Source of the DNA: Palsa-892 sp035295845
GTDB taxonomy: Bacteria > Pseudomonadota > Alphaproteobacteria > Rhizobiales > Xanthobacteraceae
Length of the DNA: 37,454 nt
NCBI GenBank assembly: GCA_035295845.1
Contig: DATGIF010000002.1
Location: forward strand, 1-37,454
Direction: 5' to 3'
Position 1 is the first letter of the stretch. Each line of letters starts with the position of its first letter. Below, in pieces: positions 8,154 to 15,652 of this stretch. The translations under genes were made by a program, and so were the position numbers. Under the pieces are notes generated by a model. The model worked only from the letters and a program-made list of their open reading frames with translations. It had not been told where the DNA came from and ran no database searches.

Positions 8154-8345
8154 ATGTCTAAGAAACGCGGGCGCGCGATCCGGGACGGTCACGCGACCCG
8201 CCAAACTCGAGTCGATCCTTGGTGCCGCTGCGGCGATGTTCCTCGATCGCGGAATGGCAACATGGCGACGACGACGTTGGAGTCCTTGGCCAAGCGCGCA
8301 GCCGTGTCGAAGTTGACTGTGTATTCTGACGTCCGCGATGAAGCC
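8154..8345 (+). pseudogene. Frameshifted tetR pseudogene, copy C
   Basis: The region resembles the first third of the intact TetR, but the similarity jumps between frames. It begins MSKKRGRA from ATG 8154, passes through GRSRDP in the second frame, continues with AKLESILGAAAMFLDRGMAT in the third, and returns to the first frame for TTLESLAKRAAVSKLTVYSDV. The equivalents in the intact protein are GRPRDP, AKLEAILDGAYTLFLRHGVP and TTMEQVAERASVSKMTVYKNF. At least two indels therefore break it, and no C-terminal domain follows. With its operator module upstream it is best read as a dead duplicate. Confidence 0.75.
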
Positions 8346-8525
8346 TGCTTTGGGTTATTCGCTACCAGTGCATTTCGCGTGAGCGGCGATCAATGTCCGC
8401 TGTTGGTCCGATAAAGGTATGGGGCCGAAACGCCGCGAAGTGCCAAGAGCTGCCGTGAGCAACTGCAATATGAGCACGAAGCTTCGCGGTCGAAGCACGG
8501 GCGCCACAGCCGGCCGGCGCAGTCG

Positions 8526-9386
8526 GTGCGCATCCCCGGCACGCTCGTCGACCACATCGTGCTCGACCCCCATCAAATGATGACGACCGATACGCCCTTC
8601 GACGACAGCTATCTCGGCGGCCAGCCGTTCGACGTCAAAAAAATACCATCGGTGCCCTTTGGCGCCGACAAGGTGATCGCGCGGCGCGCCGCGCGCGAAG
8701 TGCGGCCGGGGGTGGTCAGCATCTTTGGCTTCGGCGCCTCGTCGGACGCGCCGCTGGTAATGGCCGAGGACGGTCTCTTCGATAACGGCCATATTTACGA
8801 CTATGCCTTCACGACCGAGCACGGCCCCTTCGGCGGGCTGGTGATGAGCGGCTGGCAGTTTTCGGCGAACAAATATCCGGAGGCGCTCCTCGACGGCCTC
8901 ACGCAGTTCGATTTCATCGACGGCGGCAATTGCAAATTCGCGGCCCTTGCCTTCGCCCAGTTCGACAAGGCCGGCAACGTGAATGTGAGCCGCTTCGGTT
9001 CATTCAATCCCGGCGCCGGCGGTTTCATCGACATCGCCCATAATGCGCGCGAACTCGTTTTCACCGGCACGTTTACGACCGCCGGCCTGAAGCTCGCCTT
9101 CGCCCAGGACGGGGTGAAGGTCGAGAACGAAGGCAAAGCGCGCAAATTCGTGGAAAAGGTCGAGCAGATCACCTATCCGGTGCGCAAGGGCGTCGCCGAG
9201 CGCGGGCAAAAAGCGAAAATCATCACCGAGCGCGCGGTGTTCGAAGTGCTGCCGGAGGGGCTCGCGCTCATCGAAGTGGCCAAGGGCATCGATGTCAAAA
9301 AGGACGTGCTCGAGCAGATGAATTTTCAGCCGCACCGGATCGCCGAGCCGCTCACGACCATGGCGCCGGACCTGTTCGCGCACTGA
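8526..9386 (+). pseudogene. Acetate/propionate CoA-transferase (YdiF/Pct-like), 5'-truncated
   Basis: About 286 residues match the C-terminal half of the roughly 520-residue single-chain family I CoA-transferases, which move CoA between acyl-CoA and short-chain acids. The family glutamate, which forms the CoA thioester intermediate, appears as E98 in TTEHGPFGG. The glycine-rich stretches DFIDGGNCKFAALAFAQFD and the C-terminal LIEVAKGIDVKKDVLEQMNF are intact. The N-terminal CoA-transferase domain is missing. The frame is open upstream to 8415, but that stretch is an unrelated low-quality sequence. GTG 8526 is only the first possible start. The clean join near 8520 points to a deletion, a rearrangement or an assembly join. 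The fragment is unlikely to work alone unless a partner half exists elsewhere. Confidence 0.75.
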
Positions 9387-9569
9387 AAGGCGGACGCTCC
9401 GCGTGCCAGCCGGGTTCGCTTTATGATCGACTCGTACCGGGCGATTGCGGCGTTCGCCGTGAAATACGGCTGAACACTAAATTTACCATTTTCGTTTACG
9501 AATGCTTATCAGGCCTGCCATTCGAAGATCCGCGCTTCCCCTTACGAGAATCAATTGCCGAGACGGCCC

Positions 9570-10625
9570 ATGGCTCGTGTTGACTTGTACTCATATGACT
9601 CGTTCGTCACGGCCGCGGAAAATCTGAGCATTCCGATCGTTCAAATCCCCGACTGCCTCATCCCGCCGGAGCTGCAGAACAGCGGCCTCGTCGTCCGGGC
9701 GATCCTCGGTTTCAACACGCCCACACTGAACATCAAATACATTCCGGCGAGCTGGATGCTGGAGGCGGCGCTCGCCTCGCGCGATGTTACCAGCGCCTGC
9801 ATGCTCGTCGAAAATTCGTCGGGAAACTTCGCGCTGTCGCTGGCGTTCTGCGCGCGCAAACATGGGCTTAGAGTTGTCGCGATCGTTTCCGACGCCATCG
9901 CCGCCGGCAAATTGCCGCCCTTGCAGGCAAGCGGCGTGCGGATCATTCGTGAGAGCGAAGCCTCGGCGAAGCTCGGGCTGAAGGAATCCTGCGGCGGCGC
10001 TCGCATGGCCGAACTGCTCGCCCGGCAGGAGGGCTGGATCAATCTCGGCCAGTACAGCAGTGACAGCAATCCGGACAGCTATCGCCGGCTTCTGGCGCCG
10101 CAAATTCTGAAGAAACTCGCGGGCAACATCGGCATATTCGCCGCCGCTCTGGGTTCAACAGGAACCATGGTCGGGCTGGGCGGCGCGTTGAAAGAAGCCC
10201 TGCCCGGCGTCCGGCTGGCGGCCGCGATCCCGCATCTCGGCCAAGACATCCCAGGCTGCCGCGACGACCGGAGGCTTCGCGAAATCCGGTTTGATTGGCG
10301 CTCGTACGTCGACCACAAATATTACCTGAGCGCGCCGAGCGCCATGCGATCAAGTCTGGCGATGTGGAAAGCGGGAATTCCTGCGGGTCCGAGTTCGGGA
10401 GCGGCGCTTCTCGCCGCGATGGATTTCCTGTTGCGCGAAAAGAAAAGCCATCGGCTTGAGCACTATCGCGGCGCGGATGGCGCGATTCACGTGCTCTTCG
10501 TCTGCCCGGACACTCTCTATCCTTATTTCTCGCAGGCGCAGCAGCTTTGTTCGAAAGAAGCGCAGGACGCGATCCCCTTCTCTTATGTGCCGGGACCGGC
10601 GCTGGCTCCCGAACTCGTTATGTGA
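9570..10625 (+). CDS. Cysteine-synthase-like PLP enzyme (fold type II)
   Basis: A 351-residue member of the cysteine synthase/cystathionine beta-synthase family, which catalyses beta-replacement on serine derivatives. Visible landmarks are K56 in TPTLNIKYIP (PLP lysine), the substrate loop SSGNFA near 83-88, LGQYSSDSNPDSY near 159-171, the phosphate-binding GSTGTMVG at 195-202, and PSSGAA near 274-279, equivalent to the family's G-x-SSGA. The loops differ from housekeeping CysK (TSGNTG, GTGGT), and the protein is long at the C-terminus, so a specialised beta-substitution is more likely than bulk cysteine synthesis. The start is taken as ATG 9570; TTG 9555 is possible, and neither has a strong ribosome-binding site. 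It is 85 bases before a PLP decarboxylase and then an ATP-grasp gene on the same strand, suggesting one pathway. The product is not known. Confidence 0.75.
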   Translation: MARVDLYSYDSFVTAAENLSIPIVQIPDCLIPPELQNSGLVVRAILGFNTPTLNIKYIPASWMLEAALASRDVTSACMLVENSSGNFALSLAFCARKHGLRVVAIVSDAIAAGKLPPLQASGVRIIRESEASAKLGLKESCGGARMAELLARQEGWINLGQYSSDSNPDSYRRLLAPQILKKLAGNIGIFAAALGSTGTMVGLGGALKEALPGVRLAAAIPHLGQDIPGCRDDRRLREIRFDWRSYVDHKYYLSAPSAMRSSLAMWKAGIPAGPSSGAALLAAMDFLLREKKSHRLEHYRGADGAIHVLFVCPDTLYPYFSQAQQLCSKEAQDAIPFSYVPGPALAPELVM

Positions 10626-10710
10626 CCGGCCCGATCCGTTGGCGCGATTGGATTGGTTAACAATTCCCTGAAAGATATCGTTAACAAATCTCTGACAGCG
10701 TTCGCGGCGC

Positions 10711-12168
10711 ATGGAAGACAATGGCGCCGAGCAATGTCGGGGGTCGCTGGACCCGGAGGACTGGCGGAGCATCCGTGCTCAGGGCCACCGGATGCTCGAT
10801 GACATGTTCGACCATATCGAAGCGGTCCGCGACCGGCCTGTCTGGCAGCCCGTTCCCACCGAGGTTCGCGAGCGCTTTCACGAAACGCTTCCGGTAGCGC
10901 CAACCGATCTCGCATCGGTGCATGCGGCGTTCAAGGAGCGCATTTTGCCTTACGCGACCGGGAACACGCATCCCCGTTTTATGGGCTGGGTGCATGGCGG
11001 CGGCAACGTCGCGGGAATGCTCGCGGACATGCTCGCGGCCGGCATGAACGCTAACCTCGGCGGCCGCGATCACGCGCCGATCGAGGTCGAGCAGCAGATC
11101 GTCCGCTGGATGCGGGATCTTTTCGGATTTCCCCGCTCGGCGAGCGGGTTGTTCGTGACCGGGTCGTCGATGGCCAATTTCATCGGCGTTCTCGTGGCCC
11201 GTACGCGGGCGCTGAATGCCGATGTGCGGCGGAAGGGAGTGAGCGGCCATCGGCTTGTCGCCTATACATCGGCGGCGGCGCACGGCTGTATCGCGCAGGC
11301 GATGGATTTGGCCGGGCTCGGGACGGATGCGCTGAGGATCATCCCGGTTGACGACGGTCACCGCATCGATGCCGGGCTTCTGCAAGAAGCCATTTCGCGC
11401 GATCGCAGCGCGGGGTTCAAACCGTTCCTGATCATCGGAACGGCGGGCAGCGTTGACACCGGCGCGATCGACGACCTCGCGGCGCTCGCGCGGATCGCGC
11501 GGCGCGAAGCGCTGTGGTTTCATGTCGATGGAGCGTATGGCGCGCTTGGCATGCTCGCGCCCGACATCGTCCCCCGGCTTGCCGGCATCGATTGCGCCGA
11601 TTCGATCGCCGTCGATTTTCACAAATGGCTGCAGGTGCCCTACGATGCGGGGTTCGTCCTCGTTCGCGACGGCGCGCTGCATCGGGACACTTTCGCGGCA
11701 CCGGCCGCGTATCTCAGGCGGGAAACGCGCGGCCTCGCGGGCGGATCGATCTGGCCCTGCGATTTCGGTCCCGATCTATCCCGCGGTTTTCGCGCGCTCA
11801 AAACCTGGTTTACGCTGAAAGTCTACGGCAGCGAGGCGCTCGGAGCGATGATCTCGCGCACATGTTGGATCGCGCGCCATCTCGGCCGCAGAATTCAGGC
11901 CTCCTCCGAATTCGAGCTGCTCGCGCCCGTCAGCCTCAATATCGTTTGTTTCCGCTTCCGCGGGGCCAATGCCGATCAGCTGAACGCCCAGATCGTGGTT
12001 GACCTGCAGGAATCCGGAATCGCCGTGCCGTCGACCACGCGGATCGACGGCAAGCTCGCGATCCGCGCGGCCATTTTCAATCACCGCACCGAGCCGGAAG
12101 ATATCGACGCGCTGCTGGCGGCGGCGGCAAAGTTCGGAGCGGCGCGCGCGGCGAGCCGCGCGGCATAG
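10711..12168 (+). CDS. Group II PLP-dependent amino-acid decarboxylase
   Basis: A fold type I decarboxylase of 485 residues, in the family of aromatic-amino-acid, glutamate, diaminobutyrate and cysteine-sulfinate decarboxylases. It would turn an amino acid into an amine. Seen in order: N-terminal swap segment with THPRFMGWVHGGG (86-98), FVTGSSMANF (148-157) for the PLP phosphate, H191 in AAAHG stacking on the cofactor, D273 in FHVDGAYGALG, and the Schiff-base K305 in DFHKWLQVPYD. All catalytic positions are present. The substrate pocket cannot be assigned by eye. The first ATG at 10711 is used, without a clear Shine-Dalgarno. It is 85 bases after the cysteine-synthase-like gene and 17 bases before the ATP-grasp gene, so the three are probably cotranscribed. 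Confidence 0.88.
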   Translation: MEDNGAEQCRGSLDPEDWRSIRAQGHRMLDDMFDHIEAVRDRPVWQPVPTEVRERFHETLPVAPTDLASVHAAFKERILPYATGNTHPRFMGWVHGGGNVAGMLADMLAAGMNANLGGRDHAPIEVEQQIVRWMRDLFGFPRSASGLFVTGSSMANFIGVLVARTRALNADVRRKGVSGHRLVAYTSAAAHGCIAQAMDLAGLGTDALRIIPVDDGHRIDAGLLQEAISRDRSAGFKPFLIIGTAGSVDTGAIDDLAALARIARREALWFHVDGAYGALGMLAPDIVPRLAGIDCADSIAVDFHKWLQVPYDAGFVLVRDGALHRDTFAAPAAYLRRETRGLAGGSIWPCDFGPDLSRGFRALKTWFTLKVYGSEALGAMISRTCWIARHLGRRIQASSEFELLAPVSLNIVCFRFRGANADQLNAQIVVDLQESGIAVPSTTRIDGKLAIRAAIFNHRTEPEDIDALLAAAAKFGAARAASRAA

Positions 12169-12185
12169 TCCCGGAGATCATCGCA

Positions 12186-13427
12186 ATGAATTTTCATCCC
12201 AGACACGGCACCGCCGCCATCGAGCCGTCAGTGCCGGTCCCCATCGGCCTGCCTGCCTTGGCGAAGCTCGCTTTTGACGGCTGCGATTTAGCGCCGGTCT
12301 GGAACCAACTGGTGCATCGCGTTACGGCCGATCCTCTCGATGCCGCCGCATATATGGATCTGTCGACGATTGCGCATCTGCAAGGCAGGCCGGAAGACCG
12401 CATCGCTCTGCAATCCGAAGCGTTACGGCTGCAGAGGATCTACCGGCAGCCGTCCGCGATCGACGGCCCGCATTCGCTCCGGCTCTTGGCCTTCATGGCG
12501 CCGGGCGATTTCATGGCCAACATTCCCATCGAATTTCTGCTGGAAGGATCCAGCGTCAGGCTGGACATGGTCTATGTGCTTCCGGGCGCGGGACTGCCGG
12601 AGCTGCCCGATCACGATCTCGCCTTCGTTGCCATGGCGGAAACCGACCCGAACCAGATCCTGCTGCGAGGGCTGGAAGACATTTTGCGCTCCTGGCAGCG
12701 GCCGGTCGTCAATGCGCCGGCGAAAATCGCGAGGCTTACGCGGGACGGAACCTGGGAGCTTCTGAAATCCGCGCCCGGCCTCACCGTTCCCAGAAACGCG
12801 CGGATCGACCGGCCGAGTTTGGCGCGGATCGGCGGCGGAGACGCGGCAATAGAAGAATTCCTGCCGGATTCTTCCTTTCCGGTCATCGCGCGGCCGCTCG
12901 ATTCGCACGCCGGCAATGGGCTCGCCAAATTGGACGATCGCGCCGCGATCGCGTCTTATCTCCAGCAAAGACCGGAAGCCGAATTCTACATTGCGCCGTT
13001 CATCGACTATCGGGGAAGCGACGGGTTTTTCCGCAAATATCGGGTCGTCCTCATCGGTGGCCGTCCCTATGCAAGTCACATGGCGATTTCGTCGGAATGG
13101 ATGATCCATTACCTGAACGCCGGGATGATGGAGAGCGCGTGGAAGCGCGACGAGGAAGCCCGCTTCATGGCGGACTTCGATCGTGACTTTTCCGTCCGCC
13201 ACGCGGTTGCGCTCACGGCCATCGCCGATCGGTTCGGCCTCGAATACATTCCGTTCGATTGCGGGGAAACGCGGGATGGCAAGCTTCTTTTCTTCGAATC
13301 CGGCACGAACATGATCGTGCACTCAATGGATTCGCCCGATTTGTTTCCGTACAAAAAACCGCAAATGGAAAAGCTTTTCAGCGCGTTCCGCAACATGCTG
13401 AAGGACGCCGGCGCGCGCGGCCGGTAG
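12186..13427 (+). CDS. ATP-grasp ligase-like protein with N-terminal TPR-like helices
   Basis: A 413-residue protein that I do not recognise as a named family. Residues about 36-90 read like one to two tetratricopeptide-type helical hairpins (AAAYMDLSTIAHLQGRPED). The rest looks like an ATP-grasp fold: a preATP-grasp region around 95-200; FPVIARPLDSHAGNGL (231-246) as the nucleotide-binding strand and glycine loop; YIAPFID (268-274) with acidic residues; FRKYRVVLIGGRP (282-294) as the RimK/glutathione-synthase style R-V-x-x-I-G strand; and LLFFESGTNM (367-376) as the metal-binding E-x-x-x-N end. Such enzymes join a carboxylate to an amine with ATP. With a decarboxylase and a beta-substituting PLP enzyme upstream, it could ligate their amine product (inference). 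It ends 21 bases from a convergent DUF2945 gene. Confidence 0.7.
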   Translation: MNFHPRHGTAAIEPSVPVPIGLPALAKLAFDGCDLAPVWNQLVHRVTADPLDAAAYMDLSTIAHLQGRPEDRIALQSEALRLQRIYRQPSAIDGPHSLRLLAFMAPGDFMANIPIEFLLEGSSVRLDMVYVLPGAGLPELPDHDLAFVAMAETDPNQILLRGLEDILRSWQRPVVNAPAKIARLTRDGTWELLKSAPGLTVPRNARIDRPSLARIGGGDAAIEEFLPDSSFPVIARPLDSHAGNGLAKLDDRAAIASYLQQRPEAEFYIAPFIDYRGSDGFFRKYRVVLIGGRPYASHMAISSEWMIHYLNAGMMESAWKRDEEARFMADFDRDFSVRHAVALTAIADRFGLEYIPFDCGETRDGKLLFFESGTNMIVHSMDSPDLFPYKKPQMEKLFSAFRNMLKDAGARGR

Positions 13428-13448
13428 GAATTCGCCGCGGCCTGTCGA

Positions 13449-13664
13449 TCACCGCCGTAGAAGCCTCAGCGCGGTTCCCTTGTGCAAGGCCACATGATCG
13501 GTCTTGTCGCTTTTGATCTCGTATTGCGGCTCGTCCTTGCTCGCGTGGTGGATATAGCCTTTGTAATTCACGTTCGTGCGGTGCACCTTGCGAATCCGGC
13601 CGCTGACGCGGCCCGCCTCGGAATTCCAGCTCACGTGATCGCCGACCTTGAATGTTTTTGCCAT
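13449..13664 (-). CDS. DUF2945 (hypervirulence-associated TUDOR-like) small protein
   Basis: 71 residues from ATG 13664, with GGAG about ten bases upstream. The frame is open to 13697, but the extension has no support. It opens MAKTFKVGDHVSWNSEAGRVSG, followed by ISSUE-free basic strands GRIRKVHR and a tail with PQYEIKSDKTDHVALHKG. This is the typical pattern of the small beta-barrel DUF2945 proteins widespread in Rhizobiales. The molecular role is unknown. It is basic and has no signal, so it is cytoplasmic. It converges on the ATP-grasp gene and diverges from the cytochrome c gene, and shows no operon link to either. Confidence 0.85.
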   Translation of the reverse strand: MAKTFKVGDHVSWNSEAGRVSGRIRKVHRTNVNYKGYIHHASKDEPQYEIKSDKTDHVALHKGTALRLLRR

Positions 13665-13799
13665 GGTGCGATGTCTCCATAGGCCGTCATAAGCCAACCC
13701 CGCCGCCCCGGATATTGCATTGCAATTCTCGCTTGCGGGAACTTCCGCGCGGGCCGAAGGTTAGTTGCACGCTCGCGCACGAGCCATGTTGCGGCCGGG

Positions 13800-15161
13800 A
13801 TGACGGTGTTCAAGACGCTTCTCGCGATTATCACACTGGGTCTCGCCGCGGCGGCGGGATTTGCGGTCAACGCCTGGCATTCGCCGATCGATCCCGTCTT
13901 TCCGCCCAAGGCCGGAACGTTTGACCCCGAGCTTCTCCGCCACGGCGCCGGGCTCGCGGAGATCGCCAACTGCAACAGCTGCCACACGGCGCCGGGCGGC
14001 CGCGTCTTCGCCGGCGGCCGCGCGTTCGCGACGCCGTTCGGGACGATCTATTCCCCCAACATTTCCCCCGACCCCGAAACCGGAATCGGGCTCTGGTCGG
14101 AGGACGCCTTTCGCCGCGCGCTCGCCGAGGGCGTCGATCGCCAGGGCCGGCATCTCTATCCCGTCTTTCCCTACGATCATTTCACGCGGCTCACGCGCGA
14201 GGACGTGCATGCGCTCTATGCGTATTTCATCACGCGCGAGCCGGTGCGGGCCAAGGCGCCCGCGAACGAGCTGCGCTTCCCGCTGAACTTCCGCTTCGTC
14301 GTCGCGGGCTGGAAACTCCTCTTCTTCCGGCAAGGGCCGTACCGGCCCGATGCCGGGCAAAGCGAACAATGGAACCGCGGCGCTTATCTTGTCGAAGCGG
14401 CGGCGCATTGCGGCGCCTGTCATACGCCGCGCAATTCGCTCGGCGCCGAGAAGGCGGGCGAGCGCTTTAGCGGCGGCGAGATCGAAGGCTGGAGCGCCTA
14501 TGCGCTGAACGCCGCCTCGCCGGCGCCGGTGCGGTGGACGGCGGAAAGCCTGCACGCCTATCTCCGCAACGGCTGGCAGAGGGCGCACGGCGCCGCCCTC
14601 GGCCCGATGGCGGAGGTGATCGACAATCTCGAATCCGTTCCCGACGATGATCTCGGGGCCATCGCCACTTACGTTGCGAGCGTCGCCGGCTGGACGAATG
14701 CCGAGCCGCGGCGGGCGGAAAAGCCGGTCACGCTTGCGCTCACGGAATCCGCCGCCGCGGCGACGCCGCGCGAAGGCGATGCGCCGGGGGGCGAAATCTT
14801 TCAGGCCACCTGCGCGGGCTGCCACGAGAGCGGCCGTCCGCTTCCCTACGGCGGCGTCCCTCTCGACAAGAGCACGGGACCGAGCGCCGCGACGCCGACG
14901 AACGTCATCAACATTGTGTTGTGGGGCGTGCCGCCGGCGGAAGGAAAGCGCAGTCCGATCATGCCGGCTTTTGCCGATAGCCTCGACGACCGGCAGCTCA
15001 CGGCGCTTCTCGCTTATGTGCGCGCCCATTTCAGCGACAAACCCGCCTGGGCCGATCTCGAAAGGAGCATTCGCACAGCGCGCAACGGTCCGCCCATGGC
15101 CTATCCCGCGCACGGCATCGACACCGGCGAGCCGGCGGCGCAGCAAGGGGAAGAGCCATGA
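13800..15161 (+). CDS. Three-haem cytochrome c subunit of a molybdenum hydroxylase/dehydrogenase
   Basis: A 453-residue membrane-anchored or exported electron-transfer protein. An N-terminal hydrophobic segment (about 5-24) is followed by three CxxCH haem c sites: C58-C61-H62, C204-C207-H208 and C338-C341-H342. Such triple-haem cytochromes accept electrons from aldehyde, alcohol, nicotinate or isoquinoline dehydrogenases and pass them to the quinone pool or an oxidase. The 3' end overlaps the next gene as ATGA, giving tight coupling to the 2Fe-2S subunit. The start ATG 13800 has only a weak GGCCGGG upstream, but the signal-like N-terminus supports it. Confidence 0.9.
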   Translation: MTVFKTLLAIITLGLAAAAGFAVNAWHSPIDPVFPPKAGTFDPELLRHGAGLAEIANCNSCHTAPGGRVFAGGRAFATPFGTIYSPNISPDPETGIGLWSEDAFRRALAEGVDRQGRHLYPVFPYDHFTRLTREDVHALYAYFITREPVRAKAPANELRFPLNFRFVVAGWKLLFFRQGPYRPDAGQSEQWNRGAYLVEAAAHCGACHTPRNSLGAEKAGERFSGGEIEGWSAYALNAASPAPVRWTAESLHAYLRNGWQRAHGAALGPMAEVIDNLESVPDDDLGAIATYVASVAGWTNAEPRRAEKPVTLALTESAAAATPREGDAPGGEIFQATCAGCHESGRPLPYGGVPLDKSTGPSAATPTNVINIVLWGVPPAEGKRSPIMPAFADSLDDRQLTALLAYVRAHFSDKPAWADLERSIRTARNGPPMAYPAHGIDTGEPAAQQGEEP

Positions 15162-15652
15162 AGCTCAAGGTCAACGGCCGCGAGCACGAGGTCGACGCCG
15201 ATCCCGATACGCCGCTCCTTTATGTATTGCGCAACGATCTCGCGTTGAACGCCGCGAAATTCGGCTGCGGCCTCGGCCAATGCGGGGCCTGCACGGTGAT
15301 CGCTGATGGCGAGGCGATCTTCTCCTGCCTCACGCCGCTTCTCGCGCTCGAAGGCAAGGCCATCACCACGGTCGAGGGCCTCGGCTCGGTCGAAAATCCC
15401 GGGCCGTTGCAGCGCGCCTTCATCGACGAGCAGGCGGCGCAATGCGGCTACTGCATTGCCGGCATGATGATGCGGGCGGAAGCGTTGCTGCGGAAGAATC
15501 CGCAACCCGCGGACGCCGAGATCCGCGCGGCCCTCATGCCCAATCTCTGCCGCTGCGGAACCCATATGCGGATCCTGCGCGCCGTGCGCCGCGCCGCCGA
15601 TTTGATGCGGACGGCTTCGGCGCCCGAGGGCGGCAAGCGGAGCGAGCGATGA
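15158..15652 (+). CDS. 2Fe-2S subunit of a xanthine-oxidase-family dehydrogenase
   Basis: A 164-residue iron-sulfur subunit that carries electrons from the molybdenum site to the cytochrome. A plant-type 2Fe-2S cluster is ligated by C37, C42, C45 and C57 (CGLGQCGAC then C). The second cluster, in the all-helical domain, uses C96/C99 (CGYC) and C131/C133 (CRC). This arrangement and size match the IorA/small subunits of isoquinoline 1-oxidoreductase and related aldehyde or nicotinate dehydrogenases. It has no FAD partner in the window, so the cytochrome is the likely acceptor. ATGA overlaps on both sides bind it to its neighbours in one operon. It is exported, if at all, together with the Tat-bearing large subunit. 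Confidence 0.95.
   Translation: MKLKVNGREHEVDADPDTPLLYVLRNDLALNAAKFGCGLGQCGACTVIADGEAIFSCLTPLLALEGKAITTVEGLGSVENPGPLQRAFIDEQAAQCGYCIAGMMMRAEALLRKNPQPADAEIRAALMPNLCRCGTHMRILRAVRRAADLMRTASAPEGGKRSER

Noticed and set aside
8346..8525. Possible missing N-terminal half of the CoA-transferase
   Set aside because: The in-frame translation back to the stop at 8412 shows no resemblance to a CoA-transferase N-terminal domain.
9423..9473. 16-codon frame starting MIDSYRAIAAF between the CoA-transferase fragment and the cysteine-synthase-like gene
   Set aside because: Too short, no ribosome-binding site and no membrane character or neighbour argument; the 183-base gap otherwise shows nothing firm.
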